Shown here one piece after another: positions 1-5,389 of a stretch of DNA of 12,305 nucleotides. A model generated the notes under the pieces. The model was not told where the DNA came from and made no database searches. It saw only the letters and a program-made list of their open reading frames with translations. A program made the position numbers and the translations under genes. Every line of letters begins with the position of its first letter. Position 1 is the stretch's first letter. Source of the stretch: Methyloprofundus sp. (GTDB lineage Bacteria; Pseudomonadota; Gammaproteobacteria; Methylococcales; Methylomonadaceae); assembly GCA_030619185.1 (NCBI GenBank), contig JAUXBW010000030.1, positions 1 through 12,305 of the forward strand, written 5' to 3'.

Positions 1-105
1 CGATGGAGCAAAGAGGGAATAAAAAATTTCCAGGCCACTATTGAAAAATTTACTGATTCGCCTGATAATCTAATTTCTATGCTAAGGCAAGTGAATTTTT
101 TATGA
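1..105 (+). CDS. C-terminal end of an unidentified protein (partial)
   Basis: The first reading frame is open from base 1 to a TGA at 103-105 and encodes the last 34 residues of a protein whose start lies outside the window. The visible tail is mostly hydrophilic and probably helical, ending in LISMLRQVNFL. I see no family signature in so short a stretch. The stop codon overlaps the ATG of the following small ORF (ATGA at 102-105), the usual mark of translational coupling, which suggests that this is a real gene end and that the two proteins are made together. An open minus-strand frame also runs through here, so the coding assignment is likely but not certain. Confidence 0.45.
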   Translation, partial: RWSKEGIKNFQATIEKFTDSPDNLISMLRQVNFL

Positions 106-212
106 GAAAGCTGTGGGGTGGTGGGCGGTACTATGATGCCGTTGATACAATTGACACGATAGATACCATAGACACTATTGACAGCATAGGTATGCCCGTA
201 GATTATTATTAG
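102..212 (+). CDS. 36-residue peptide with D-[A/S/T]-[I/V] tandem repeats
   Basis: This short ORF starts at ATG 102 inside the stop codon of the preceding gene and ends at TAG 210-212. The peptide has a Gly-rich N-terminal part (WGGGRYY at residues 5-11), then six three-residue units at residues 12-29 (DAV, four DTI, DSI), then GMPVDYY. The repeats use different codons each time: Asp as GAT or GAC, Thr as ACA, ACG, ACC and ACT, and Ile as ATT or ATA, while first and second positions are constant in the DTI units. That pattern fits selection on the protein rather than recent DNA slippage. No family is recognised. A small modified peptide or a beta-strand-forming repeat are possible readings; both are inference. 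It has no clear Shine-Dalgarno of its own, so translation would depend on coupling to the upstream gene. Confidence 0.5.
   Translation: MRKLWGGGRYYDAVDTIDTIDTIDTIDSIGMPVDYY
135..188 (+). repeat. Six tandem 9-bp coding repeats (D-x-I/V)
   Basis: Six adjacent 9-bp units lie in frame inside the small ORF. Units two to five all encode Asp-Thr-Ile; the first encodes Asp-Ala-Val and the last Asp-Ser-Ile. Differences among the four DTI units fall only at third codon positions. Read on the minus strand, the same DNA gives non-repeating residues, so the repeat is meaningful only in the plus-strand frame. Confidence 0.8.
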
Positions 213-239
213 AGCAACACAAGGTCATGCTGGGGGCGG

Positions 240-595
240 TCATATGGATCGAAACCGTGGACAACTTATTTTTCTAGGTTCAAGCTCTACAAGTATTACC
301 AGTGCTTCTTCAAAATCATAATCACTGATGCCGATTTCTCAAATGGCAGACCAACGACCGCGATATCGGCATTGGCTGTATCTCGAGAAAAAGGAGCCAT
401 AAATGCACCGAGGTAGTCTTTATTCAGGTTTGATAAAAACTCAATTTCTTTGCCGCCTCCCATCGTTTTCATACGTTTTAAGTGGGCTCTAATATCAGGA
501 TCAATACCATCAATACTGCGCCCATTCTCCCAATAATCCTGTGATTTTTTTAAACGTTCCGGATCCATTGGGGGCCATTTTTTGATGTTAGTCAT
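240..595 (-). pseudogene. Truncated ureohydrolase (agmatinase/arginase family) remnant
   Basis: The minus-strand frame starts at ATG 595 with a good ribosome site (GAGGAA, about 7 bases upstream) and runs 99 codons to TAA at 296-298. Its residues near 78-88, ADIAVVGLPFE, match the first beta strand of arginase-fold ureohydrolases, which hydrolyse guanidino groups (agmatine, arginine, guanidine and relatives) at a dimanganese or dinickel site. A normal enzyme has about 300-390 residues. The metal-binding motifs (GGDHS, DAHxD and the later SxDxDxxDP) are all missing. Shortly after VGLPFE the match stops. A neighbouring frame (326 down to a TGA at 240-242) encodes 28 residues, DYDFEEALVILVELEP and beyond, that could be the family's C-terminal helix. 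The simplest reading is a large internal deletion with a frameshift, leaving both ends. Family assignment of the N-terminus is fairly secure; that of the C-terminal piece is weak. Confidence 0.6.
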
Positions 596-654
596 TAGCT
601 ATTTCCTCGTTGCTGGTTAAGTGCAGGTATTACTTTTTTTTTATTGCTAATAGT

Positions 655-906
655 TCACTTGGGTGGTCGAAGCATTTCCAGGTAGCCGGAAATTTCAACT
701 TCAAGGTTATTACGAAGTTCATTGTATTCTCTAAGTAGCCCAAAATCTGGAACTAATTCGCGAGATAGATTGCTGAGAATTTGCGCACAGTCCGCATGGT
801 CGTGACAAAGATCCTTGAAGTCCGGATACTCCCGTTGAAGGCGCAGAAGTTGAAATTCCATGCGAGGGAAGTGCTCCTGCAGATGGGGTGCAACAAAACT
901 ATTCAT
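655..906 (-). CDS. Small YdcH-like (DUF465-like) protein
   Basis: This encodes an 83-residue, Cys/His-containing, mostly helical protein. The spacing of EFQLLRLQREYPDFKDLCHDH followed by LREYNELRNNLEVEI resembles E. coli YdcH, where an FP-x-LISxLKxxxPxFxxLFxxH segment precedes a second helix; the molecular function of that family is unknown. I placed the start at ATG 906-904 because AGAAG lies 7 bases before it; an in-frame ATG at 921 would add five residues but has no ribosome site. The gene ends 59 bases before the start of the ureohydrolase remnant in the same direction, so the two were probably one transcript. The coding assignment is good and the family assignment moderate. Confidence 0.6.
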   Translation of the reverse strand: MNSFVAPHLQEHFPRMEFQLLRLQREYPDFKDLCHDHADCAQILSNLSRELVPDFGLLREYNELRNNLEVEISGYLEMLRPPK

Positions 907-1073
907 AATTGAACTTCTCATAAATTAACCGGCTATATCTACAGCTAATATATTAATTCGGTGTGATACATATTTTGGCTCGCCATTGTTTATTCTGGGG
1001 AGTAAGCAAGGGGTAAGCTAGAGGTTGCATAGTTGTTGAAAATAACCTATTATCATGAAGTTACGTCAGGTTC

Positions 1074-1110
1074 TTTGTTCACCTCCTATACTTAGGGAGA
1101 TGGAAACAAA
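1074..1110. promoter_or_regulatory. Imperfect dyad, possible operator
   Basis: The outer arms TTTGTT (1074-1079) and AACAAA (1105-1110) are complementary. Inside them CACCTCC and GGGAGATG pair partly, around a TATA-rich centre. The overall shape fits a protein-binding dyad between divergent genes or a weak hairpin. No regulator is assigned. Confidence 0.3.
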
Positions 1111-1141
1111 TAATCATCCAATATTGCGGGTCTTTTTATCC

Positions 1142-1205
1142 GTCTTTAGCGGTGTAGCACCAGTTACGTAGCTTGCTATGCGCCTGTTGCTACACCACTA
1201 AAGAC
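1142..1205. repeat. 64-bp near-perfect palindrome
   Basis: The arm GTCTTTAGCGGTGTAGCA (1142-1159) pairs with 1188-1205 at 17 of 18 positions. The 28-base middle is itself partly self-complementary (CAG/CTG, then CGTAGC against GCTATG around a TT centre), so the whole element is one long imperfect palindrome centred near 1173. No U-run follows it, so it is not a standard terminator. It resembles repetitive extragenic palindromes or miniature mobile elements. A single copy is visible here. Confidence 0.75.
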
Positions 1206-1387
1206 AAACAAAAATCCTACCCAATATCGGACCATTATTTATTTCCAGCTCCCTTATACAAAAAAATTATTTTGTCCTGGCTGGATGCGCTATTAGAAAA
1301 TAGTTGTATTTTCAAAATCGAAGCTGTCGCAAGTAATTTGATTTTCTTAATAAACAAACTCAAGCACCTTTTACACAACAATACTTT

Positions 1388-2257
1388 ATGAACCGCTTTA
1401 TAATATTTATCTGCACTGCTTTATTACCCTTACCTGCACTGGCAGAGGGTTTGACTCCCACTTTAAAAGACTGGCAACGGGCAGCACAAAATCCGTTAAG
1501 CCCTAATTTTAGTTTACCCTTTGAATACAGATATCATGGTGGAGCACCGGATGGTAGTGTTCATGTGGGAAGTTTTGCCCCCATTATGCCGATTAAATTT
1601 GATGGCTGGAGTATTATCAACCAGTTGACCTTGAACTTTATGGGGACACCGGGTGATATAACTGGAATCAGAGGCTTGCCACAGCCTTATACAGGCAATG
1701 GTCATGGTGGTAGTGATGGCAATGCGGCAGGTCTAGCCGACACATTTTTTACCACTTATATTTCGCCAAGAATTAATGATGAATTTTCTTTAGGTTTAGG
1801 TGCTACCTTTGTTTTTCCTACTGATGAGCCATCCCGTGAACTGGGTAGCGGTAAATTCAGCATGGGGCCAGCAGTAATGTTTGTTTACCAAACCCCTGAA
1901 AGCTGGACACTCAGCCTGCAAGCACAACAGATATGGTCAGTTATCGGCAGTGAGGGAAGAGACACCGTGAGTCAAATGATCGTTAATCCTGCTATCAACT
2001 ATAACTTACCAGATGGTTGGTATTTGCTATCGGATATGGAAGTGATTGCCAATTGGGAATCACCCTCTGATCAGCGCTGGACGGTACCCATCGGTGCTGG
2101 CATCGGCAAAGTATTTGCTCTGGGTGACAATGCCTTGGATACCCGTATAGAAGGTTATTACAATGTCGTCACACCTGACCAGAGCTCTACGGGTGGCCCT
2201 TCGGCTCCCACATGGTCTATTGGTGCTACTGTCAGTTTTATTTTTGGAGAGCTTTGA
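1388..2257 (+). CDS. Outer-membrane beta-barrel protein, probable transporter (phenol MetA-pathway type)
   Basis: The 289-residue protein has a signal peptide (MNRFI, hydrophobic core, LPALA) with likely cleavage after Ala19. The mature part alternates hydrophobic and polar residues, is rich in Gly and aromatic residues, and ends in amphipathic strands (SIGATVSFIFGEL), as expected of an outer-membrane barrel. The sequence style (a V-G-S-F-x-P-I-M-P-I strand, then W-x-I-I-N-Q-L-T-L, a Gly-rich loop near residues 100-112, and GLGATFVFPTDEP) resembles proteins annotated as MetA-pathway phenol-degradation or 'neuromedin U' transporters. Those names are historical, and no substrate can be inferred. 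No ribosome site is evident before the ATG. It lies 18 bases before two lipoprotein genes, suggesting an envelope operon. The barrel assignment is firm; the family name is moderate. Confidence 0.7.
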   Translation: MNRFIIFICTALLPLPALAEGLTPTLKDWQRAAQNPLSPNFSLPFEYRYHGGAPDGSVHVGSFAPIMPIKFDGWSIINQLTLNFMGTPGDITGIRGLPQPYTGNGHGGSDGNAAGLADTFFTTYISPRINDEFSLGLGATFVFPTDEPSRELGSGKFSMGPAVMFVYQTPESWTLSLQAQQIWSVIGSEGRDTVSQMIVNPAINYNLPDGWYLLSDMEVIANWESPSDQRWTVPIGAGIGKVFALGDNALDTRIEGYYNVVTPDQSSTGGPSAPTWSIGATVSFIFGEL

Positions 2258-2275
2258 TATACTTCAATAATTTAT

Positions 2276-2713
2276 ATGCTAAGAAAAATATGGATTATCA
2301 TCTCTATGGTAGTACTCTTGATAACCACCGGGTGCAACAAGAATAAGTTGATAAAACCGGAGTTAGGTAAGAACAAAACAGAGATTATTCTTAGGCCTGG
2401 TGAGTTCCGTGTTGTCAAAACCATCCATGGCGAAGCAGCTTCGTATTTCTTGTTCTGGGTTGATATTTCTCCTGCTTTAATTTCAATGAACCAGGCTCCC
2501 GTTCCGGTCATTTCTTTTGCATTGGGTAAGCCGAATTTACACCAACGTGCCATGAGGAAATTAAACAGTCAGCACAATTTACAAGGCAAACCTCAAATTT
2601 TACATAATTTTCTGGAAGAGTGGAGCCTGGCAAATTACCTGGGGCTATTTGCCATCCTCAAGTTGTCTATTTCAGCTGAGGTGATTGAGTTCACAAGGAA
2701 GAGTGAGCCATGA
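2276..2713 (+). CDS. Small predicted lipoprotein, paralog of the next gene
   Basis: This encodes 145 residues beginning with a short positive N-terminus, a hydrophobic helix and LLITTGC, with Cys20 as the probable lipidated residue. The -3 position is Thr rather than the usual Leu, so the lipobox is slightly non-standard. Asn follows the Cys, which is consistent with outer-membrane sorting. The C-terminal half shares a pattern with the downstream gene: GEA near residue 53, an aromatic strand, then a QGKPQ-type turn and SISAEV near the end. Relative to its neighbour it has an extra segment of roughly 15 residues around ALISMNQAPVPVISFA. The compact GEA...A...SxSA layout is reminiscent of TRL-type small lipoproteins, which is a guess. 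Its stop overlaps the next start by ATGA, so the two are translationally coupled. Function unknown. Confidence 0.65.
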   Translation: MLRKIWIIISMVVLLITTGCNKNKLIKPELGKNKTEIILRPGEFRVVKTIHGEAASYFLFWVDISPALISMNQAPVPVISFALGKPNLHQRAMRKLNSQHNLQGKPQILHNFLEEWSLANYLGLFAILKLSISAEVIEFTRKSEP

Positions 2714-3150
2714 ACTCTTTGTCTTGCTTGAAGGGCATGAGTTTTTTCCGAGATCAGCGTATTCTACACTCACTAATAACCAGACTTACTGTTCTCGCTC
2801 TTTCTCTAATAGCAGTGGGCTGCAATTTACATAACTTTGAGCAAACCACCCGAGATACGGAGACGAAATTTGTACTGGATTCAGCCAATTTTGAAACAGA
2901 GGTTGCACATGCGGAGGGAGAAGCAAGTTGCTTCTATATTTTATTCTCGATTCCACTTTGCAAGAACCAGAATATAGCAACTATTGCCTGGAATAGAATG
3001 AGAGGCCAGGCTCAGATAGAAGGAAAATCAGCACAATTCGTCAATGTTTTCGAAGATCATTCTGTCAGATGGAATTTTCTTTCCATATTCTATCTGGAGT
3101 ACTATTCAGTCTCAGCTAATGCAGTAGTTTATAAACAGCAAGATCCATAA
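2710..3150 (+). CDS. Small predicted lipoprotein, paralog of the preceding gene
   Basis: This encodes 146 residues with a long N-terminal signal region and LSLIAVGC, giving Cys38 as the lipidation site, with Asn at +2. The first ATG is preferred because AAGGAAGAG lies just upstream within the previous gene; Met10 is an alternative. From EGEASCFYILF onward it follows the preceding protein: a hydrophobic strand, a Lys-rich turn, a central helix, an EGKSAQ turn, NVFEDH, and a final YYSVSANAVVYK strand. It has two extra cysteines (Cys73 and Cys83 by count, in ASCFYILFSIPLCK) that could form a disulfide and are absent from its neighbour. The pair most likely arose by tandem duplication and then diverged. 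With the upstream barrel gene it may form an envelope unit; function unknown. Confidence 0.65.
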   Translation: MNSLSCLKGMSFFRDQRILHSLITRLTVLALSLIAVGCNLHNFEQTTRDTETKFVLDSANFETEVAHAEGEASCFYILFSIPLCKNQNIATIAWNRMRGQAQIEGKSAQFVNVFEDHSVRWNFLSIFYLEYYSVSANAVVYKQQDP

Positions 3151-3162
3151 TCTGAAAAAATC

Positions 3163-3195
3163 AGTCTTTACTATATAATGTAGTTTTAAAAGACT
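3163..3195 (+). promoter_or_regulatory. Inverted repeat around a TATAAT box upstream of the LysR gene
   Basis: AGTCTTT (3163-3169) and AAAGACT (3189-3195) are perfectly complementary. They enclose a consensus -10 hexamer TATAAT at 3174-3179. No good -35 box lies 16-18 bases upstream. The site is 14 bases before the LysR start codon, so the layout fits a promoter covered by an operator, possibly for autoregulation. Binding by the LysR protein itself is inference. Confidence 0.45.
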
Positions 3196-3209
3196 TAATT
3201 GGCCAGGTC

Positions 3210-4112
3210 ATGGATAAATTAACAGGAATGAAGGTGTTTGTCAGCGTTGCCAGAGCCGGTAGCTTTGTCGGTGGCGCGAGAGAAATGTCTATTTCCAGAG
3301 CAATGGCTACCAAGCATATCGGTCATCTAGAAAGTTATCTGGGTGCTCGTTTATTTAACCGTACTACGCGAAGCCTGAGTTTAACCGATGTTGGGGGCTC
3401 TTATTTGCAGCGCTGTCGAATTGTTCTGGCTGAAATTGAGGAAATGGAAGATGCTGTTACCCACTTGCATACTGAACCTAAGGGAAAGTTAAAAATCAGT
3501 GCGCCTAGTGTTATTGGTGCTTTATATATTGCCCCTGCCATTGCAGAATTTCTTAGGTTACATAAGGAGTTATCGGTTAATCTGATTTTACAAAGTAGTT
3601 ACGGTGATCTAGTAGATGAAGGGATTGATATTGCGATTACCTTTGGTAATCTGGAAGATACTAGCTTAATTGCCAAGAAAATGGCAAGCTCGCCATTATT
3701 GGTCTGTGGTTCTAGCTCTTATTTTGCTGAAAATGGCCTACCTTTAGTGCCTGAAGATCTGGCTCAACACAGTTGCCTGGTGAATACGGCTATTCCACCA
3801 CGGAATAAATGGCTGTTTAAAGGGCTGGAGGGGAAAAAGGAGGTGCAAGTGTCGGGACGGATGCAGGCAAATGCAGCGGATCCGATACGTATTGCTGCTA
3901 AAAAAGGCCTGGGGCTGGTGATGTTGCCCGAATATATTGTCGCCAGAGATATAGAAAAGGGACATTTAAGGGTGGTATTGCAGGATTATGCCTGTGAGCC
4001 CATGCATGTGCATGCCGTCTACCCTCACCGAAAATATTTATCTGCCAAAGTCCGCGCATTGTTAGTTTATCTTGAGGACTGGTTAAGGACGCGCTCGGCC
4101 TTTAATGAATAA
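3210..4112 (+). CDS. LysR-family transcriptional regulator (CrgA-like subgroup)
   Basis: The 300-residue protein has the standard LysR length. Residues 1-60 form the winged helix-turn-helix (MKVFVSVARAGSF, then ISRAMATKHIGHLESYLGARLFNRTTRSLSLTDVG), residues about 60-85 the linker helix, and residues 90-295 the periplasmic-binding-protein-like effector domain, starting GKLKISAPSVIG. The DLVDEGIDIAITFGNLEDTSLIAKKM segment is typical of the CrgA/DhcR-like branch. The effector ligand cannot be inferred. The gene overlaps the following methyltransferase by 8 bases (ATG inside its last codons), so the two are probably expressed together. A TATAAT box within an inverted repeat lies just upstream. 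Family assignment is secure; targets are unknown. Confidence 0.92.
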   Translation: MDKLTGMKVFVSVARAGSFVGGAREMSISRAMATKHIGHLESYLGARLFNRTTRSLSLTDVGGSYLQRCRIVLAEIEEMEDAVTHLHTEPKGKLKISAPSVIGALYIAPAIAEFLRLHKELSVNLILQSSYGDLVDEGIDIAITFGNLEDTSLIAKKMASSPLLVCGSSSYFAENGLPLVPEDLAQHSCLVNTAIPPRNKWLFKGLEGKKEVQVSGRMQANAADPIRIAAKKGLGLVMLPEYIVARDIEKGHLRVVLQDYACEPMHVHAVYPHRKYLSAKVRALLVYLEDWLRTRSAFNE

Positions 4113-4683
4113 GGCATTGAGGGATAAGTGGGACCGGGTCTATCGATCAGGAGCTAGCATTACTGCACCGGCAACGGTTTTATCTGAAAACCTGTTTTTA
4201 TTGCCAGCTACTGGCTCCGCTCTGGATTTGGCTAGTGGTTTAGGTGCCAATGCCTTGTTATTAGCTAAGCAAGGCTTGACCACACAGGCATGGGATATTT
4301 CGGATGCTGCCATGTGTCATATACAGCAGCAAGCAGTTGCTCACGCCATAGCTATAAAGACATTCACTGGAGAAATAACTCCGTCTAGCTTTTCTGCAAA
4401 CACCTTTGATGTCATTGTTGTCAGTCGATTTCTTGACCGTTCGATTTGTAATGCGATAATGGAGAGTTTAAAACCCAATGGTTTACTGTTTTACCAAACT
4501 TATACGCAATATAAATCCTCTGAACACGGGCCTAAAAATCCACGTTTTTTGCTAGCAAAAAATGAATTATTACAATTATTTTCCGCTTTGAAGCTGGTTT
4601 TTTATCGGGAAAATGAGGGGTTAGGTGGGGCTCAGCAAGGTTTAAGGAATGAAGCACAGTTTATTGGGCAAAAGATCACCTGA
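4105..4683 (+). CDS. Class I SAM-dependent methyltransferase (TehB-like)
   Basis: The 192-residue protein is a short Rossmann-fold methyltransferase. Motif I is ALDLASGLGANA at residues 39-50, the acidic residue after strand 2 is Asp64 (QAWDIS), and the strand-4 motif is FDVIVVSRFLDRS at 101-113. It is followed by LKPNGLLFYQTYTQ at 122-135, which is usual for this fold. The late GPKNPRFLLAKNELLQLF segment resembles TehB-type and related small bacterial methyltransferases. The substrate is unknown; a small molecule or metalloid is possible by analogy only. The start lies inside the LysR gene and has no strong ribosome site, so translation is probably coupled. It is followed by a repeat-like block, so the unit may end here. 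Confidence 0.85.
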   Translation: MNKALRDKWDRVYRSGASITAPATVLSENLFLLPATGSALDLASGLGANALLLAKQGLTTQAWDISDAAMCHIQQQAVAHAIAIKTFTGEITPSSFSANTFDVIVVSRFLDRSICNAIMESLKPNGLLFYQTYTQYKSSEHGPKNPRFLLAKNELLQLFSALKLVFYRENEGLGGAQQGLRNEAQFIGQKIT

Positions 4684-4690
4684 TTTCCAT

Positions 4691-4813
4691 AACTTTCAGT
4701 TACCGTCATTCTTGCATGCTTTTAGGAGCGGGGATTATTAAATTCTCGTTCCTTAGCAGGAATCTCGTAGATTAAACTAAGGTTTCCGATAAAAGACTTC
4801 GGGAATGAAAGTT
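4691..4813. repeat. Repeat-like block with 8-bp terminal inverted repeats
   Basis: AACTTTCA (4691-4698) and TGAAAGTT (4806-4813) are perfectly complementary and frame 107 bases. Inside, GTCATTCTTGCATGCTTTTAG on the plus strand and TCATTCCCGAAGTCTTTTAT on the minus strand look like two diverged, oppositely oriented copies of one palindromic repeat (CATTCCCGC-like followed by CTTTTA). A small hairpin, TTCCT/AGGAA, lies between them around 4750-4763. It may be a degenerate REP pair or a miniature mobile element. Copy number cannot be judged from this window. Confidence 0.5.
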
Positions 4814-4873
4814 TTTTACTATGCTGCGAGTTGTATGTCATCAGGAAAAAAAGCAATAACAGGCCTTAAATAG

Positions 4874-5266
4874 ATGATAGAGAATTTAACACCTCAGCAA
4901 TCATGGGCGGTAATGCAAGAAAATCCTGCCGCTGTGTTGATTGATGTTAGAACAAAAATAGAGCATGATTTTGTTGGGCATCCTGTCAATGCGCTGCATG
5001 TTCCCTGGAAAGAAGCACCTGAATGGCAGTTGAGTCCTGATTTTATTCAACAGGTTAAACTCGCGGTACGAGAGACTTCTACCCCGGTCTTGCTTTTATG
5101 TCGGAGTGGTGCGCGTTCACTAGCGGCTGCGCAAGCGTTGCAGAAAGCGGGCTACACGCATTTAATTAATATCCTTGATGGCTTTGAAGGGGATTTAGAC
5201 GCGCATAAACACCGTGGCAATTTAGGGGGTTGGCGTTTTTGTCAATTACCGTGGGAGCAATCGTAG
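4874..5266 (+). CDS. Single-domain rhodanese (sulfurtransferase)
   Basis: The 130-residue protein is one rhodanese domain. It has the entry strand VLIDVRTKIEHDFVGHPVNALHVPW (residues 21-45), the active-site loop CRSGARS with catalytic Cys76, and the following helix SLAAAQALQKAGY. The end, GFEGDLDAHKHRGNLGGWRFCQLPW, is characteristic of a common proteobacterial single-domain group. Such proteins carry a persulfide on the Cys and pass sulfur to an acceptor; the acceptor here is unknown. No signal peptide is present, so it is cytoplasmic. Upstream there is only a weak AGG at a reasonable distance. It lies upstream of typA in the same direction with a 123-base gap; joint transcription is possible. 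Confidence 0.9.
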   Translation: MIENLTPQQSWAVMQENPAAVLIDVRTKIEHDFVGHPVNALHVPWKEAPEWQLSPDFIQQVKLAVRETSTPVLLLCRSGARSLAAAQALQKAGYTHLINILDGFEGDLDAHKHRGNLGGWRFCQLPWEQS

Positions 5267-5339
5267 GTACGAATAAACGTCTCTGGCGTGACGGTGCGAA
5301 ATATATGTAAATTTAGAAGTAAAAGAATTAAAAACCTAG

Positions 5340-5361
5340 ATGTTTTCATGATAGAAAACAT
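5340..5361 (+). promoter_or_regulatory. Perfect 8-bp hairpin in the typA leader
   Basis: ATGTTTTC (5340-5347) and GAAAACAT (5354-5361) are fully complementary with a 6-base loop. The hairpin lies 28 bases before the preferred typA start and covers the in-frame ATG at 5348 in its loop. It could affect translation initiation or be an operator. It is AT-rich, so the structure may be only moderately stable. Confidence 0.4.
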
Positions 5362-5389
5362 GATGCAAATTAACAATAGTACAAATAAA

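Larger units (their letters stand above)
907..1387. other. Intergenic region between divergent genes
   Basis: About 480 bases separate the minus-strand YdcH-like gene from the plus-strand outer-membrane protein gene. I see no convincing coding region. The stretch contains an imperfect dyad at 1074-1110 and a strong palindrome at 1142-1205, both listed separately. Promoters for the two divergent genes should lie here, but I could not identify a convincing -35/-10 pair. The last 100 bases before 1388 are AT-rich and show no Shine-Dalgarno sequence before the ATG. Confidence 0.6.

Noticed and set aside
135..188. CRISPR array or iteron-type repeat
   Set aside because: Units are only 9 bp with no spacers and vary by codon third position in a pattern expected of coding sequence.
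178..206. Sigma-70 promoter (TTGACA, 17-bp spacer, GATTAT) within the repeat ORF
   Set aside because: The hexamer arises from the Ile-Asp-Ser codons (ATT GAC AGC), the -10 match is modest, and no plus-strand gene follows closely.
1..209. Long open minus-strand frame across the repeat ORF
   Set aside because: It lacks a convincing start and its residues across the repeats vary, whereas the plus-strand frame keeps them constant. It is more likely a by-product.
1173..1391. Plus-strand 72-codon open frame before the outer-membrane protein gene
   Set aside because: It starts inside the palindrome, has no ribosome site, shows no domain-like pattern and overlaps the start of a clear gene.
5288..5389. 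N-terminal extension of TypA from GTG 5288
   Set aside because: The family begins at the MIEKLRN equivalent, encoded here from 5390. The upstream codons are Lys/Asn-rich leader sequence without a ribosome site.
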